Below, piece by piece: positions 41,487 through 51,350 of a DNA stretch of 64,000 nucleotides. The stretch covers positions 1 through 64,000 of the forward strand of contig NZ_MDEQ02000034.1 of NCBI RefSeq assembly GCF_001883705.2, given 5' to 3'. This DNA comes from Burkholderia catarinensis. Lineage in GTDB: Bacteria > Pseudomonadota > Gammaproteobacteria > Burkholderiales > Burkholderiaceae. Each line of letters begins with the position of its first letter. The stretch's first letter is position 1. The notes under the pieces were generated by a model. That model searched no databases, was not told the DNA's origin, and worked only from the letters and a program-made list of their open reading frames with translations. Made by a program: the position numbers and the translations under genes.

Positions 41487-44324
41487 ATGAGCAACAAGAA
41501 AGCCGATTCGAAACCGCAGGCCAAGTATCCGGTCAACCTGCTCGACACGCCGTTCCCGATGCGCGGCGACCTGCCCAAGCGCGAGCCGCAGTGGGTCAAG
41601 GAATGGGAAGAGCGTGGCATCTACGACAAGATCCGCGCAGCCAGCCAGGGCCGGCCGAAGTTCATCCTGCACGACGGCCCGCCGTATGCGAACGGCGACA
41701 TCCACCTCGGCCACGCCGTCAACAAGATCCTGAAGGACATCGTCGTCAAGTCGCGCAACATGGCCGGCTTCGACGCGCCGTACGTGCCGGGCTGGGATTG
41801 CCACGGGATGCCGATCGAGATCCAGATCGAGAAACAGTTCGGCAAGTCGCTGCCGGCGGCCGAAGTGATGAGCAAGGCACGCGCGTACGCGACCGAGCAG
41901 ATCGAGAAGCAGAAGGTCGGCTTCAAGCGCCTCGGCGTGCTCGGCGACTGGGCCAATCCGTACAAGACGATGAACTTCGTCAACGAGGCGGAAGAAATCC
42001 GCGCGCTCGGCAAGATCATCGAGAAGGGCTATGTGTACCGCGGGCTGAAGCCGGTGAACTGGTGCTTCGACTGCGGCTCGGCGCTCGCGGAAGCGGAAGT
42101 CGAGTACAAGGACCGCACCGATCCGACGATCGACGTGATGTTCGCGTTCGCGGAGCCTGAAAAGACCGCGCAGGCGTTCGGCCTGCCGGCACTGCCGCGC
42201 GCCGAGGGCGGCATCGTGATCTGGACCACCACGCCGTGGACGATCCCCGCGAACCAGGCGCTGAACCTCCATCCGGAAATCGTCTACGCGCTGGTCGACA
42301 CCGAGCGCGGGCTGCTGATCATCGCGGAAGAGCGCGTCGCCGCGTGCATGGCCGATTTCAAGCTGACGGGGCGCGTCGTCGCGACCGCGTCCGGCGTGAA
42401 GCTCGCGAACCTGCGCTTCCACCACCCGCTCGCATCGGCCCACCCCGGCTACAAGCGCACCGCGCCCGTCTACCTCGGCGACTACGTGACGACCGACACG
42501 GGTACCGGCGTCGTGCACTCGTCGCCCGCGTACGGCATCGAGGACTTCATGTCCTGCAAGGCGCACGGGATGACCGACTCGGACTTCATCAACCCGGTGA
42601 TGGGCGACGGCCGCTATATCGAATCGCTGCCGCTGTTCGGCGGCCTGTCGATCTGGGATGCGAACCCGAAGATCGTCGAGGCGCTGAACGCGGCCGGCTC
42701 GCTGCTGCGCAGCGAGAAGTACACGCACAGCTACATGCACTGCTGGCGCCACAAGACGGCGATCATCTACCGTGCCACCTCGCAGTGGTTCGCCGGCATG
42801 GACGTGACGCCGCGCGACGGCGGCAAGACGCTGCGCGAAGCGGCGCTCGAAGGCATCGACGCGACCGCGTTCTACCCGTCGTGGGGCAAGCAGCGCCTGT
42901 TCAGCATGATCGCGAACCGTCCCGACTGGACGCTGTCGCGCCAGCGCCAGTGGGGCGTGCCGATGGCGTTCTTCGTGCACAAGGAAACCGGCGAACTGCA
43001 CCCGCGCACGCTCGAACTGCTCGAGGAAATCGCGAAGCGCGTCGAGCAGTCGGGCATCGAGGCCTGGCAGTCGCTCGACCCGCGCGAGCTGATCGGCGAC
43101 GACGCGAACCTGTACGAAAAGAACCGCGACACGCTCGACGTGTGGTTCGACTCGGGCACGACGCACTGGCACGTGCTGCGCGGCTCGCACAAGGATCAGC
43201 TGCAGTTCCCGGCCGACCTGTACCTCGAAGGCTCGGACCAGCATCGCGGCTGGTTCCACTCGTCGCTCTTGACCGCATCGATGATCGACGGCTGCGCGCC
43301 GTACAAGGGCCTGCTCACGCACGGCTTCACGGTCGACGGCGAAGGCCGCAAGATGAGCAAGTCGCTCGGCAACGGCATCGACCCGCATGAAGTCGCGAAC
43401 CGACTCGGCGCGGAAATCATCCGCCTGTGGATCGCATCGACCGACTACTCGGGCGAGCTCGCGATCTCCGAGGAAATCCTGAAGCGCGTGACCGAAGGCT
43501 ATCGCCGCATCCGCAACACGCTGCGCTTCCTGCTCGCGAACCTGTCGGACTTCGACTATACGCAGCACGCGGTGCCCGTCGACGAATGGCTCGAGATCGA
43601 TCGCTATGCGGTCGCGTTCTCGGAGCAACTGCAGACGGAACTGCTCGGCCACTATGAGAAGTACGAATTCCACCCGGTCGTCGCGAAGCTGCAGACGTAT
43701 TGCTCGGAAGATCTCGGCGGCTTCTACCTCGACGTGCTGAAGGACCGCCTGTACACGAGCGCGGCCGATTCGCGCGCACGCCGCTCCGCGCAGACGGCGC
43801 TGTACCACCTGACGCACGGCCTGCTGCGCGTGCTCGCGCCGTTCCTGTCGTTCACGGCTGAAGAAGCGTGGAAGGTGTTCCAGCCGGCCAGCGACACGAT
43901 CTTCACGGAAACTTACTACGCGTATCCGGCAGTCGCCGGCTCGGCCGCGCTGATCGAGAAGTGGGCGCTGCTGCGCGATGTGCGCGGCAACGTGACGAAG
44001 GCGCTCGAGGAAGCGCGCACCGCGAACCGCATCGGTTCGTCGCTGCAGGCGGAAGTCGCCGTGCATGCGAGCGGCGCGCGTTACGACGCGCTCACGAGCC
44101 TCGGCGAAGACCTGAAGTTCGTGCTGATCACGTCGGCCGCGACGGTCGTCAAGGTCGACGACGAAGCGCAGGAGAGCGTCGACGTAGCTGCGTCGAAGTA
44201 CCAGAAGTGCGAACGCTGCTGGCACTACCGTGAAGATGTCGGCGCGCACGCCGATCATCCGACGCTGTGCGGCCGCTGCTTCTCCAACCTGTTTGAAAAC
44301 GGCGAAATCCGGAGCGCTGCTTGA
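41487..44324 (+). CDS. ileS: Isoleucyl-tRNA synthetase
   Basis: A 945-residue class I aminoacyl-tRNA synthetase. The HIGH-type motif is in PPYANGDIHLGHAVNK, the KMSKS motif in EGRKMSKSLGNG, and a C-terminal zinc site is visible as CERCWHYREDVG...CGRCF. Editing-domain motifs such as WTTTPWTIPANQ and DTGTGVVHSSPAYG are present. It lies between ribF and lspA; its TGA overlaps the region just before lspA's start. Confidence 0.97.
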   Translation: MSNKKADSKPQAKYPVNLLDTPFPMRGDLPKREPQWVKEWEERGIYDKIRAASQGRPKFILHDGPPYANGDIHLGHAVNKILKDIVVKSRNMAGFDAPYVPGWDCHGMPIEIQIEKQFGKSLPAAEVMSKARAYATEQIEKQKVGFKRLGVLGDWANPYKTMNFVNEAEEIRALGKIIEKGYVYRGLKPVNWCFDCGSALAEAEVEYKDRTDPTIDVMFAFAEPEKTAQAFGLPALPRAEGGIVIWTTTPWTIPANQALNLHPEIVYALVDTERGLLIIAEERVAACMADFKLTGRVVATASGVKLANLRFHHPLASAHPGYKRTAPVYLGDYVTTDTGTGVVHSSPAYGIEDFMSCKAHGMTDSDFINPVMGDGRYIESLPLFGGLSIWDANPKIVEALNAAGSLLRSEKYTHSYMHCWRHKTAIIYRATSQWFAGMDVTPRDGGKTLREAALEGIDATAFYPSWGKQRLFSMIANRPDWTLSRQRQWGVPMAFFVHKETGELHPRTLELLEEIAKRVEQSGIEAWQSLDPRELIGDDANLYEKNRDTLDVWFDSGTTHWHVLRGSHKDQLQFPADLYLEGSDQHRGWFHSSLLTASMIDGCAPYKGLLTHGFTVDGEGRKMSKSLGNGIDPHEVANRLGAEIIRLWIASTDYSGELAISEEILKRVTEGYRRIRNTLRFLLANLSDFDYTQHAVPVDEWLEIDRYAVAFSEQLQTELLGHYEKYEFHPVVAKLQTYCSEDLGGFYLDVLKDRLYTSAADSRARRSAQTALYHLTHGLLRVLAPFLSFTAEEAWKVFQPASDTIFTETYYAYPAVAGSAALIEKWALLRDVRGNVTKALEEARTANRIGSSLQAEVAVHASGARYDALTSLGEDLKFVLITSAATVVKVDDEAQESVDVAASKYQKCERCWHYREDVGAHADHPTLCGRCFSNLFENGEIRSAA

Positions 44325-44326
44325 CT

Positions 44327-44827
44327 ATGGCGAAAACCCTGTCGAAACCGGCCAGCGGCGCGCTTGCGCCCTGGCTCGGCATTTCGCTGATCGTGATCCT
44401 GTTCGACCAACTGTCGAAGATCGCGATCCTGAAAACGTTCGCGTACGGCGCGCAGCACGCGCTGACGTCGTTCTTCAACCTCGTGCTGGTGTACAACCGC
44501 GGCGCCGCGTTCGGCTTCCTGTCGACCGCGGGCGGCTGGCAGCGCTGGGCGTTCACCGCGCTCGGGATCGGCGCGACGCTCGTGATCTGCTTCCTGCTGC
44601 GCCGCCACGGCCAGCAGCGGCTGTTCAGCCTGTCGCTCGCGCTGATCCTCGGCGGCGCGCTCGGCAACGTGATCGACCGGCTCGTCTACGGCCACGTGAT
44701 CGACTTCCTCGATTTCCACCTCGGCGCCTGGCACTTCCCGGCGTTCAACCTCGCCGATTCCGCGATCACGATCGGCGCGGTGCTGCTGATCTACGACGAA
44801 CTGCGTCGCGTGCGCGGCTCGCGCTAA
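44327..44827 (+). CDS. lspA: Lipoprotein signal peptidase (SPase II)
   Basis: A 166-residue inner-membrane aspartic protease that cleaves prolipoprotein signal peptides after lipidation. The catalytic aspartates lie in GNVIDRLVYG and FNLADSAI, and four hydrophobic helices fit the family. The ATG at 44327 (MAKTLSKP) follows GGAGCG; a TTG two codons earlier is less likely. It starts 2 bases after the ileS stop, the standard ileS-lspA coupling. Confidence 0.96.
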   Translation: MAKTLSKPASGALAPWLGISLIVILFDQLSKIAILKTFAYGAQHALTSFFNLVLVYNRGAAFGFLSTAGGWQRWAFTALGIGATLVICFLLRRHGQQRLFSLSLALILGGALGNVIDRLVYGHVIDFLDFHLGAWHFPAFNLADSAITIGAVLLIYDELRRVRGSR

Positions 44828-44846
44828 GCGCGCATACTCGGCGTCG

Positions 44847-44869
44847 ACGGCCGGCTTCGCGCCGGCCGT
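44847..44869 (+). terminator. Weak hairpin between lspA and coaBC
   Basis: ACGGCCGGC-TTCGC-GCCGGCCGT is a perfect 9-bp stem 20 bases after lspA, but is followed by TCCGTTC rather than a T run. It may only modestly reduce transcription into coaBC. Confidence 0.4.
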
Positions 44870-44894
44870 TCCGTTCGCCCCTTGGAGGCCTGAG

Positions 44895-46106
44895 TTGGCA
44901 CACGCAGAACTCGCAGGAAAACACCTCGTTCTCGGCCTGACCGGCGGCATCGCCTGCTACAAGATCGCCGAGCTCACCCGGCTGCTCACGAAGGCCGGCG
45001 CGACCGTGCAGGTCGCGATGACCGAAGCCGCCACCCAGTTCATCACGCCCGTCACGATGCAGGCGCTGTCGGGCCGGCCCGTCTATACGAGCCAGTGGGA
45101 CGCGCGCATCGACAACAACATGGCGCACATCGACCTGTCGCGCGAAGCCGACGCGATCGTGATCGCGCCCGCGTCGACGGATTTCCTCGCGAAGCTCGCG
45201 CACGGGTTCGCGGACGACCTGCTGTCGACGCTGTGCGTCGCGCGCGACTGTCCGCTGCTGGTCGTCCCCGCAATGAACCGCCAGATGTGGCAAAACCCGG
45301 CCACGCAGCGCAACGTCGCGCAACTGCGCGCGGACGGCGTGTCGGTGCTCGGCCCCGATTCGGGCGCGCAGGCGTGCGGCGAAGTCGGCGATGGCCGCAT
45401 GCTCGAACCCGAGGCGATCTATGAAGCAATCGTCGCGCACTTCGCGCCGAAGGTGCTCGCGCACCGGCGCGTGCTGATCACGGCCGGCCCGACGTTCGAG
45501 CCGCTCGACCCGGTGCGCGGCCTCACGAACCGCTCGAGCGGCAAGATGGGCTTCGCGCTCGCGCGCGCCGCGCAGCAGGCCGGCGCCGACGTGCATCTCG
45601 TCGCGGGGCCGGTGGCGCTCGACACGCCGTGGGGCGTCTACCGCCAGGACGTGCAGACCGCACAGCAGATGTACGACGCGGTGATGCAGGCCGTCGCCGA
45701 TGCCGACATCTTCATCGCGGTGGCCGCGGTCGCCGACTGGCGCGTCGATCAGCCGGCCGAGCACAAGATGAAGAAGACGGCCGACCGCAAGATGCCGGCG
45801 CTCGCGTTCGTCGAGAACCCCGACATCCTCGCGTCCGTCGCGGCGCTGCCCGATCCGCCGTTCTGCGTCGGGTTCGCGGCCGAAAGCGGCGACCTCGATG
45901 TGCACGGCGACGAGAAGCGCAAGCGCAAGAACGTGCCGCTGCTCGTGGGCAACCTCGGCCCGCTGACGTTCGGCCGCGACGACAACGAAGTCGTGCTGTT
46001 CGAGGCCGCCGGCCTCACGCGCCTGCCGCGTGCGCCGAAGGACGAACTCGCGCATGCGCTCGTCGCGGAAATCGCGAAGCGCCTGCCCGACAACCGCCTG
46101 ATCTGA
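44895..46106 (+). CDS. coaBC: Phosphopantothenoylcysteine synthetase/decarboxylase
   Basis: A 403-residue bifunctional enzyme of coenzyme A synthesis. The N-terminal flavodoxin-like CoaC half has LTGGIACYK, the PAMNRQMW motif and the Cys-containing QACGEVGDGRML flap; the C-terminal CoaB half has ITAGPTFEPLDPVRGLTN and AAVADWR. The start is a TTG at 44895 with GGAGG upstream, since no ATG/GTG fits. It precedes dut, as in E. coli. Confidence 0.94.
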   Translation: MAHAELAGKHLVLGLTGGIACYKIAELTRLLTKAGATVQVAMTEAATQFITPVTMQALSGRPVYTSQWDARIDNNMAHIDLSREADAIVIAPASTDFLAKLAHGFADDLLSTLCVARDCPLLVVPAMNRQMWQNPATQRNVAQLRADGVSVLGPDSGAQACGEVGDGRMLEPEAIYEAIVAHFAPKVLAHRRVLITAGPTFEPLDPVRGLTNRSSGKMGFALARAAQQAGADVHLVAGPVALDTPWGVYRQDVQTAQQMYDAVMQAVADADIFIAVAAVADWRVDQPAEHKMKKTADRKMPALAFVENPDILASVAALPDPPFCVGFAAESGDLDVHGDEKRKRKNVPLLVGNLGPLTFGRDDNEVVLFEAAGLTRLPRAPKDELAHALVAEIAKRLPDNRLI

Positions 46107-46160
46107 TCTCTCGCGCGGCGGCCTCGCCGCCGCGCCCTTCCCGACCGATTCGACGACCGC

Positions 46161-46607
46161 ATGAAACTCGACCTGAAGATTCTCGACGCGCGCATGCGCG
46201 ACTACCTGCCCGCCTACGCCACCACCGGCAGCGCGGGCCTCGACCTGCGCGCATGCCTCGACGCACCGGTCACGCTGCAGCCGGGCGAAACGACCCTCGT
46301 GCCGACGGGCCTCGCGATCCATCTCGCCGATCCCGGCTATGCAGCGCTGATCCTGCCGCGCTCGGGCCTCGGCCACAAGCACGGAATCGTGCTCGGCAAC
46401 CTCGTCGGCCTGATCGACTCCGACTACCAGGGCCAGCTGATGGTCTCGACGTGGAACCGCGGCCAGGCCGAATTCGTGCTGAACCCGTTCGAACGGCTCG
46501 CGCAGCTCGTGATCGTGCCGGTCGTGCAGGCTCAGTTCAACATCGTCGATGACTTCGCCGAAAGCGATCGCGGCGAAGGCGGCTTCGGCAGCACCGGCCG
46601 CCACTGA
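46161..46607 (+). CDS. dut: dUTP diphosphatase
   Basis: A 148-residue trimeric dUTPase that keeps uracil out of DNA and makes dUMP. All five motifs are seen: AGLDLRA, PRSGLGHKHGI, GLIDSDYQGQL, RLAQLVIVPV and the C-terminal GEGGFGSTGRH. It follows coaBC by 54 bases and ends the ribF-dut run before a bidirectional terminator. Confidence 0.97.
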   Translation: MKLDLKILDARMRDYLPAYATTGSAGLDLRACLDAPVTLQPGETTLVPTGLAIHLADPGYAALILPRSGLGHKHGIVLGNLVGLIDSDYQGQLMVSTWNRGQAEFVLNPFERLAQLVIVPVVQAQFNIVDDFAESDRGEGGFGSTGRH

Positions 46608-46620
46608 GCGACGCAACGCA

Positions 46621-46649
46621 AAAAAGGGGCCGAGGCCCCTTTCTTTTTT
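46621..46649. terminator. Bidirectional terminator after dut
   Basis: AAAGGGGCC-GA-GGCCCCTTT with T-rich flanks on both strands lies between the convergent dut gene and the membrane-protein gene at 46660. Confidence 0.88.
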
Positions 46650-46659
46650 CCCTTCGCCG

Positions 46660-47430
46660 TTACTGATCGACCGGCTGCGCGATCCGCGCGGGCGCCAGTT
46701 CGCGTCGCCGCGCCTGCGCGACGCTCGCGTAGATCACCAGCGCGACCAGCACGCCGAGCAGCACCGCCGACGAGCCGACCGTGCCGAGCGCGAGGCCGCC
46801 CTTCGCAACCGGCTTCGTCAGCAGGTCGCCGACCGTCGCGCCGAACGGACGCGTGAGCACGAATGCGGCCCAGAACAGCAGCACACCGGAGATCCGCGTG
46901 AAGTAGTGCGCAAGCACGATCACCGCGAGCAGCCCGCCGATCAGCAGCGCGCCGCCGCCGAAACCGAGCCCCGAGCTGTCCGCGAGGAAATCGCCGAGCG
47001 CGGTGCCAAGCGTGTTCGAGAACAGGATCGCGATCCAGTACAGCAGCTCGACCTTGCGCGTACGGATCAGGTCGACCGACAGCGATTCGCCGCTGAGCCG
47101 CCAGACCGCGAAGATCGCCAGCAGGATCGCGACGAGGATCGACGAGCCGGCCGCATAGCCGAGGCCGAGCGTACGGTCCATGAAGTCGGACATCGTCGTG
47201 CCGGCCGTGCTCGTCGCGACGATCACGGCCCAGTAGATCGCCGGGCGATAGCGCGCCGTCTTGAGCTGCGCGCCCAGCGTCACCAGAAAGAAGCCGAACA
47301 GCAGGATCGAGCTCACCGCGTAGCCGACGTTCAGCGTCATCGACAGCAGGTCGCCGCCGGTTTCGCCGAGCGTCGTCGCGCAGATCTTCATGATCCAGAA
47401 CGCGAGCGTGATTTCAGGAAGTTTGTTCAT
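46660..47430 (-). CDS. COG4705-like membrane protein with four internal repeats
   Basis: A 256-residue polytopic inner-membrane protein resembling COG4705 proteins, which are uncharacterised. Four repeats begin at about residues 11, 66, 131 and 187, each [YF]W then ~7 residues, T-x-G-x3-[GS]-D-[FL]-[LM], then a glycine-rich stretch (e.g. TSTAGTTMSDFMDRTLGLGY, FSNTLGTALGDFLADSSGLG), putting one Asp in each (D27, D82, D147, D202). The repeats lie in or next to hydrophobic helices, suggesting a pseudo-symmetric transporter. It lies 136 bases downstream of the amino acid permease gene on the same strand; no substrate can be inferred. Confidence 0.8.
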   Translation of the reverse strand: MNKLPEITLAFWIMKICATTLGETGGDLLSMTLNVGYAVSSILLFGFFLVTLGAQLKTARYRPAIYWAVIVATSTAGTTMSDFMDRTLGLGYAAGSSILVAILLAIFAVWRLSGESLSVDLIRTRKVELLYWIAILFSNTLGTALGDFLADSSGLGFGGGALLIGGLLAVIVLAHYFTRISGVLLFWAAFVLTRPFGATVGDLLTKPVAKGGLALGTVGSSAVLLGVLVALVIYASVAQARRRELAPARIAQPVDQ

Positions 47431-47566
47431 TCGAACCCCTTTTACAGGAAAGCGGCGAGCCGGCGCGTGCCGGCCCGCCTTGCAGACAGGATCGAATGTA
47501 GCCGCCGCCGGCTTAACGGAACCTTAGCAAGGGGGAAGAACGGTGCGGCCGGCACGAACACGCCCG

Positions 47567-48973
47567 TCAACGTGCGTGTTCGTGCCGGTAGTGCAGCGCA
47601 TACGCGAGCGTCAGCAGCACGACGAACACGACGCCGACCAGCATCGTCATCCGGAATTCGCGCGTGAACGCGGTCGTCAACAGGATCGCCGCGACGAGCC
47701 CCGCACCGAGCAGGCTGCCGAACGGATGCCCCCACATCCGGAACGAGAGCGCGGGGCCGCGATACTGCGACCGGAAGCGCAGGTGCGTGACGAAGATCAT
47801 CAGCCACGTGAACAGCGCGCCGAACATCGCGATCGCCATCATCACGGTGAACGCCGTATCGGGCGCCAGCGCGACCAGCACGGCCGCCACCGCGACGCCG
47901 CTCGTCGAAATCCACAGCGCCGCGCGCGGCACGCCGTTCGTGCCGAGCCGGCCGAACACCGCGGGTGCGAGCCGCGCGCGCGACAGGCTGAACATCATCC
48001 GCGTCGTCACATAGAGCTGGCTGTTCATCGCCGACAGCGCCGCGATCAGCAGCACGAAGTTGATCACGCCTGCCGCGTACGGCACGTGCGTCGCGGCCAT
48101 CACCTTCACGAACGGGCTTTCGTCGGTGCCGGCCTGCGTCCACGGCACGATCGCGAGCATCAGCGACAGCGTCAGCAGGTAGAACAGCACGAGCCGGAAC
48201 ACGGTCGAGCGGAACGCACGCGTGACCGCGTGCTGCGGGTCGCGCGCCTCGCCGGCCGCGATCGCGACGGCTTCGATGCTCATGTAGCTGAAGATCGCGA
48301 CGATCACCGCAACCCAGGCGCCCCACGGCCCCTTCGGCATGAAGCCGCCATGCGCGGTGTAGTTCGCGAAGCCGATGCCCGATGCGGCCGGCGCCGACCA
48401 CACGAGATAGGCGCCGAGCACGATGAACACGACGATCGCCGCGATCTTCAGCAGCGAGAACGCGTATTCGACCGAGCCGTACAGCGTGACGCTCGCGAGG
48501 TTCACCGCGATCAGCAGCACGGAGAAGCCGATCACCCAGTACCAGCCGGGCACGGCCGGAAACCAGTACTTCATGAACACGGCGATCGCGCTGATCTCGG
48601 TGCCGATCGCGAACACGACCGCGAACCAGTACGCATAGCGCACGAGAAAACCCGCGAGCGGGCCGACGTAGTGCTCGGCATACGCGCCGAACGAGCCGGC
48701 CGTCGGATGCGCGACGGTCATTTCCGCGAGCGCGCCCATCAGCAGCAGCGCGATCAGCGCACCGATCGCATACGAGACCAGCACGCTCGGGCCGGCGAGC
48801 CCGATCGCGAACCCGCTGCCGAGGAACAGCCCCGTGCCGATCGCGCCGCCGATCGCGATCATCGCCATCTGCCCCGACGTCAGCGCGTGGCGCAACCCTT
48901 GTTCGCGCGCGACGATGCTGTCGAACGACCGTTGTTGTTGTGTCACTGCGTTACCACTCCCCTGCCCCACCAT
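47567..48973 (-). CDS. APC-family amino acid permease
   Basis: A 468-residue, about 12-helix permease of the amino acid-polyamine-organocation family. The first helix region has the typical AIGGAIGTGLFLGSG, and SPTAGSFGAYAEHY-like motif appears as HPTAGSFGAYAEHYVGP. Family members in Burkholderia take up amino acids such as GABA, aromatic or histidine; the substrate is not readable. The start may be the ATG at 48973 or a GTG nine codons later. The adjacent membrane protein at 46660 is on the same strand. Confidence 0.9.
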   Translation of the reverse strand: MVGQGSGNAVTQQQRSFDSIVAREQGLRHALTSGQMAMIAIGGAIGTGLFLGSGFAIGLAGPSVLVSYAIGALIALLLMGALAEMTVAHPTAGSFGAYAEHYVGPLAGFLVRYAYWFAVVFAIGTEISAIAVFMKYWFPAVPGWYWVIGFSVLLIAVNLASVTLYGSVEYAFSLLKIAAIVVFIVLGAYLVWSAPAASGIGFANYTAHGGFMPKGPWGAWVAVIVAIFSYMSIEAVAIAAGEARDPQHAVTRAFRSTVFRLVLFYLLTLSLMLAIVPWTQAGTDESPFVKVMAATHVPYAAGVINFVLLIAALSAMNSQLYVTTRMMFSLSRARLAPAVFGRLGTNGVPRAALWISTSGVAVAAVLVALAPDTAFTVMMAIAMFGALFTWLMIFVTHLRFRSQYRGPALSFRMWGHPFGSLLGAGLVAAILLTTAFTREFRMTMLVGVVFVVLLTLAYALHYRHEHAR

Positions 48974-48995
48974 CGCGCCGCCGGCGCCAGATAAA

Positions 48996-49027
48996 GCGAA
49001 ACGGCGCGGAGAACTTCCCGCGCCGTT
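48996..49027 (-). terminator. Possible terminator after clpA
   Basis: AACGGCGCGG and CCGCGCCGTT pair across an 8-base loop about 20 bases beyond the clpA stop. The minus-strand downstream sequence is only moderately T-rich (GTTTCGCTTT), so termination may be partial. Confidence 0.55.
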
Positions 49028-49049
49028 CGCATGAACAACGAATTATCGC

Positions 49050-51350
49050 TTACTCGACTTCGACCGTCTCTTCGTTCGGCTTGTGCGGCGGATTCGCCAG
49101 CTTGTCGAACGACAACTGCACCTTGTCGCTTTCGTCGACATCGACCGTCACGTGACCGCCGTTGACGAGCTTGCCGAACAGCAGTTCGTCGGCCAGCGCG
49201 CGACGGATCGTGTCCTGGATCAGCCGCTGCATCGGCCGCGCGCCCATCAGCGGGTCGAAGCCGTGCTTCGCGAGATGCTTGCGCAACGCGTCGGTGAACA
49301 GCGCGTCGACCTTCTTCTCGTGCAGCTGTTCCTCGAGCTGGATCAGGAACTTGTCGACCACGCGCATGATGATTTCCTCATCGAGCGAGCGGAAGCTGAT
49401 GATCGAATCGAGGCGGTTGCGGAACTCCGGCGTGAACAGGCGCTTGATGTCGGTCATCTCGTCGCCCGTTTCGCGGCGCGTCGTGAAACCGATCGTCGCC
49501 TTCTGCATCGACTCGGCGCCGGCGTTCGTCGTCATGATGATGATGACGTTGCGGAAATCCGCCTTGCGGCCGTTGTTGTCCGTCAGCGTGCCGTGGTCCA
49601 TCACCTGCAGCAGCACGTTGAAGATGTCCGGATGCGCCTTCTCGATTTCGTCGAGCAGCAGCACGCAATGCGGCTTCTTCGTGACGGCTTCGGTCAGGAG
49701 CCCGCCCTGGTCGAACCCGACGTAGCCCGGCGGCGCGCCGATCAGGCGGCTCACCGCGTGACGCTCCATGTACTCCGACATGTCGAAGCGGATCAGCTCG
49801 ATGCCGAGCGTGAACGCGAGCTGGCGCGCCACTTCGGTCTTGCCGACGCCGGTCGGGCCGGAGAACAGGAACGCGCCGATCGGCTTGTCCATCTTGCCGA
49901 GGCCCGCGCGCGCCATCTTGATCGATGCCGCCAGCGCGTCGATCGCCGGATCCTGGCCGAACACGACGCTCTTCAGGTCGCGGTCGAGCGTCTGCAGCTT
50001 GCTGCGATCGTCCTGCGACACGCTCTGCGGCGGCACGCGCGCGATCTTCGAGATGATTTCCTCGATCTCGCCCTTGCCGATCGTCTTCTTCTGCTTCGAC
50101 TTCGGCAGGATGCGCTGCGCGGCGCCCGCCTCGTCGATCACGTCGATCGCCTTGTCGGGCAAATGACGATCGGTGATGAAGCGCGCCGACAGTTCGGCCG
50201 CGGCCGACAGCGCACCCGACGAATACTTGACGCCGTGATGCTCCTCGAAGCGCGACTTCAGACCGCGCAGGATCGCGACCGTCTGCTCGACGGTCGGCTC
50301 GGTCACGTCGACTTTCTGGAAGCGCCGCGACAGCGCCGCATCCTTCTCGAAGATGCCGCGATACTCGGTGAAGGTCGTCGCGCCGATGCACTTGAGCACG
50401 CCCGACGACAGCGCCGGCTTCAGCAGGTTCGACGCATCGAGCGTGCCGCCCGACGCGGCGCCCGCGCCGATCAGCGTGTGGATTTCATCGATGAACAGGA
50501 TCGCGTGCGGACGCTCCTTGAGCTCCTTCAGCACGGTCTTCAGGCGCTGCTCGAAATCGCCGCGGTACTTGGTGCCCGCGAGCAGCGCGCCCATGTCGAG
50601 CGAGTAGACCTGCGCGTTCGCGAGGATGTCGGGCACTTCACCGCGCGTGATGCGATAGGCGAGCCCTTCCGCGATCGCGGTCTTGCCGACGCCGGCCTCG
50701 CCGACGAGCAGCGGATTGTTCTTGCGGCGACGGCACAGCACCTGCACGACGCGCTCGACCTCGGGCTCGCGACCGATCAGCGGATCGATGCGGCCGTCCT
50801 TCGCCATCTGGTTCAGGTTCTGCGTGAACTGCGCGAGCGGCGTTTCCTTCTGCGCATTCGCGTCTTCGCTTTCCGCGCTCGCGTCGGCCGACTTCGCGGC
50901 TTCGCCGCTGTTCGTCTTCGCGATGCCGTGCGAAATGAAGTTCACGACGTCGAGGCGCGTGACGCCCTGCTGCTGCAGGTAATACACCGCGTGCGAATCC
51001 TTCTCGCCGAAGATCGCGACCAGCACGTTCGCGCCGGTGACTTCCTTCTTGCCGTTCGACGTCGACTGGACGTGCATGATCGCGCGCTGGATCACGCGCT
51101 GGAAACCGAGCGTCGGCTGGGTATCGACATCGTCGGTACCCGGGACGGTAGGTGTGTTGTCGTGGATGAAATTGCGCAGGTTCTGACGCAGGTCCTCGAT
51201 GTTTGCCGCGCACGCGCGCAACACCTCGGCTGCCGTCGGATTATCCAGCAGGGCCAGCAGCAGATGCTCGACCGTAATGAACTCATGGCGCGCCTGGCGT
51301 GCTTCCATGAACGCCATGTGCAGGCTGACTTCCAATTCCTGGGCAATCAT
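49050..51350 (-). CDS. clpA: ATP-dependent Clp protease ATP-binding subunit ClpA
   Basis: A 766-residue AAA+ unfoldase that feeds substrates to ClpP. The N-domain (MIAQELEVSLHMAFMEARQA) binds ClpS, and the two AAA modules have Walker A motifs GEAGVGKT and GPTGVGKT. The MIAQE start at 51350 follows TGGAGGAAGC and overlaps the clpS stop by four bases. A Glu/Val-rich C-terminal tail is present. clpP is not in the window. Confidence 0.96.
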   Translation of the reverse strand: MIAQELEVSLHMAFMEARQARHEFITVEHLLLALLDNPTAAEVLRACAANIEDLRQNLRNFIHDNTPTVPGTDDVDTQPTLGFQRVIQRAIMHVQSTSNGKKEVTGANVLVAIFGEKDSHAVYYLQQQGVTRLDVVNFISHGIAKTNSGEAAKSADASAESEDANAQKETPLAQFTQNLNQMAKDGRIDPLIGREPEVERVVQVLCRRRKNNPLLVGEAGVGKTAIAEGLAYRITRGEVPDILANAQVYSLDMGALLAGTKYRGDFEQRLKTVLKELKERPHAILFIDEIHTLIGAGAASGGTLDASNLLKPALSSGVLKCIGATTFTEYRGIFEKDAALSRRFQKVDVTEPTVEQTVAILRGLKSRFEEHHGVKYSSGALSAAAELSARFITDRHLPDKAIDVIDEAGAAQRILPKSKQKKTIGKGEIEEIISKIARVPPQSVSQDDRSKLQTLDRDLKSVVFGQDPAIDALAASIKMARAGLGKMDKPIGAFLFSGPTGVGKTEVARQLAFTLGIELIRFDMSEYMERHAVSRLIGAPPGYVGFDQGGLLTEAVTKKPHCVLLLDEIEKAHPDIFNVLLQVMDHGTLTDNNGRKADFRNVIIIMTTNAGAESMQKATIGFTTRRETGDEMTDIKRLFTPEFRNRLDSIISFRSLDEEIIMRVVDKFLIQLEEQLHEKKVDALFTDALRKHLAKHGFDPLMGARPMQRLIQDTIRRALADELLFGKLVNGGHVTVDVDESDKVQLSFDKLANPPHKPNEETVEVE

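Noticed and set aside
46549..47667. 372-codon plus-strand frame over the end of dut and the COG4705-like gene
   Set aside because: Low-complexity Arg-rich sequence antisense to the well-supported membrane protein; no start signals.
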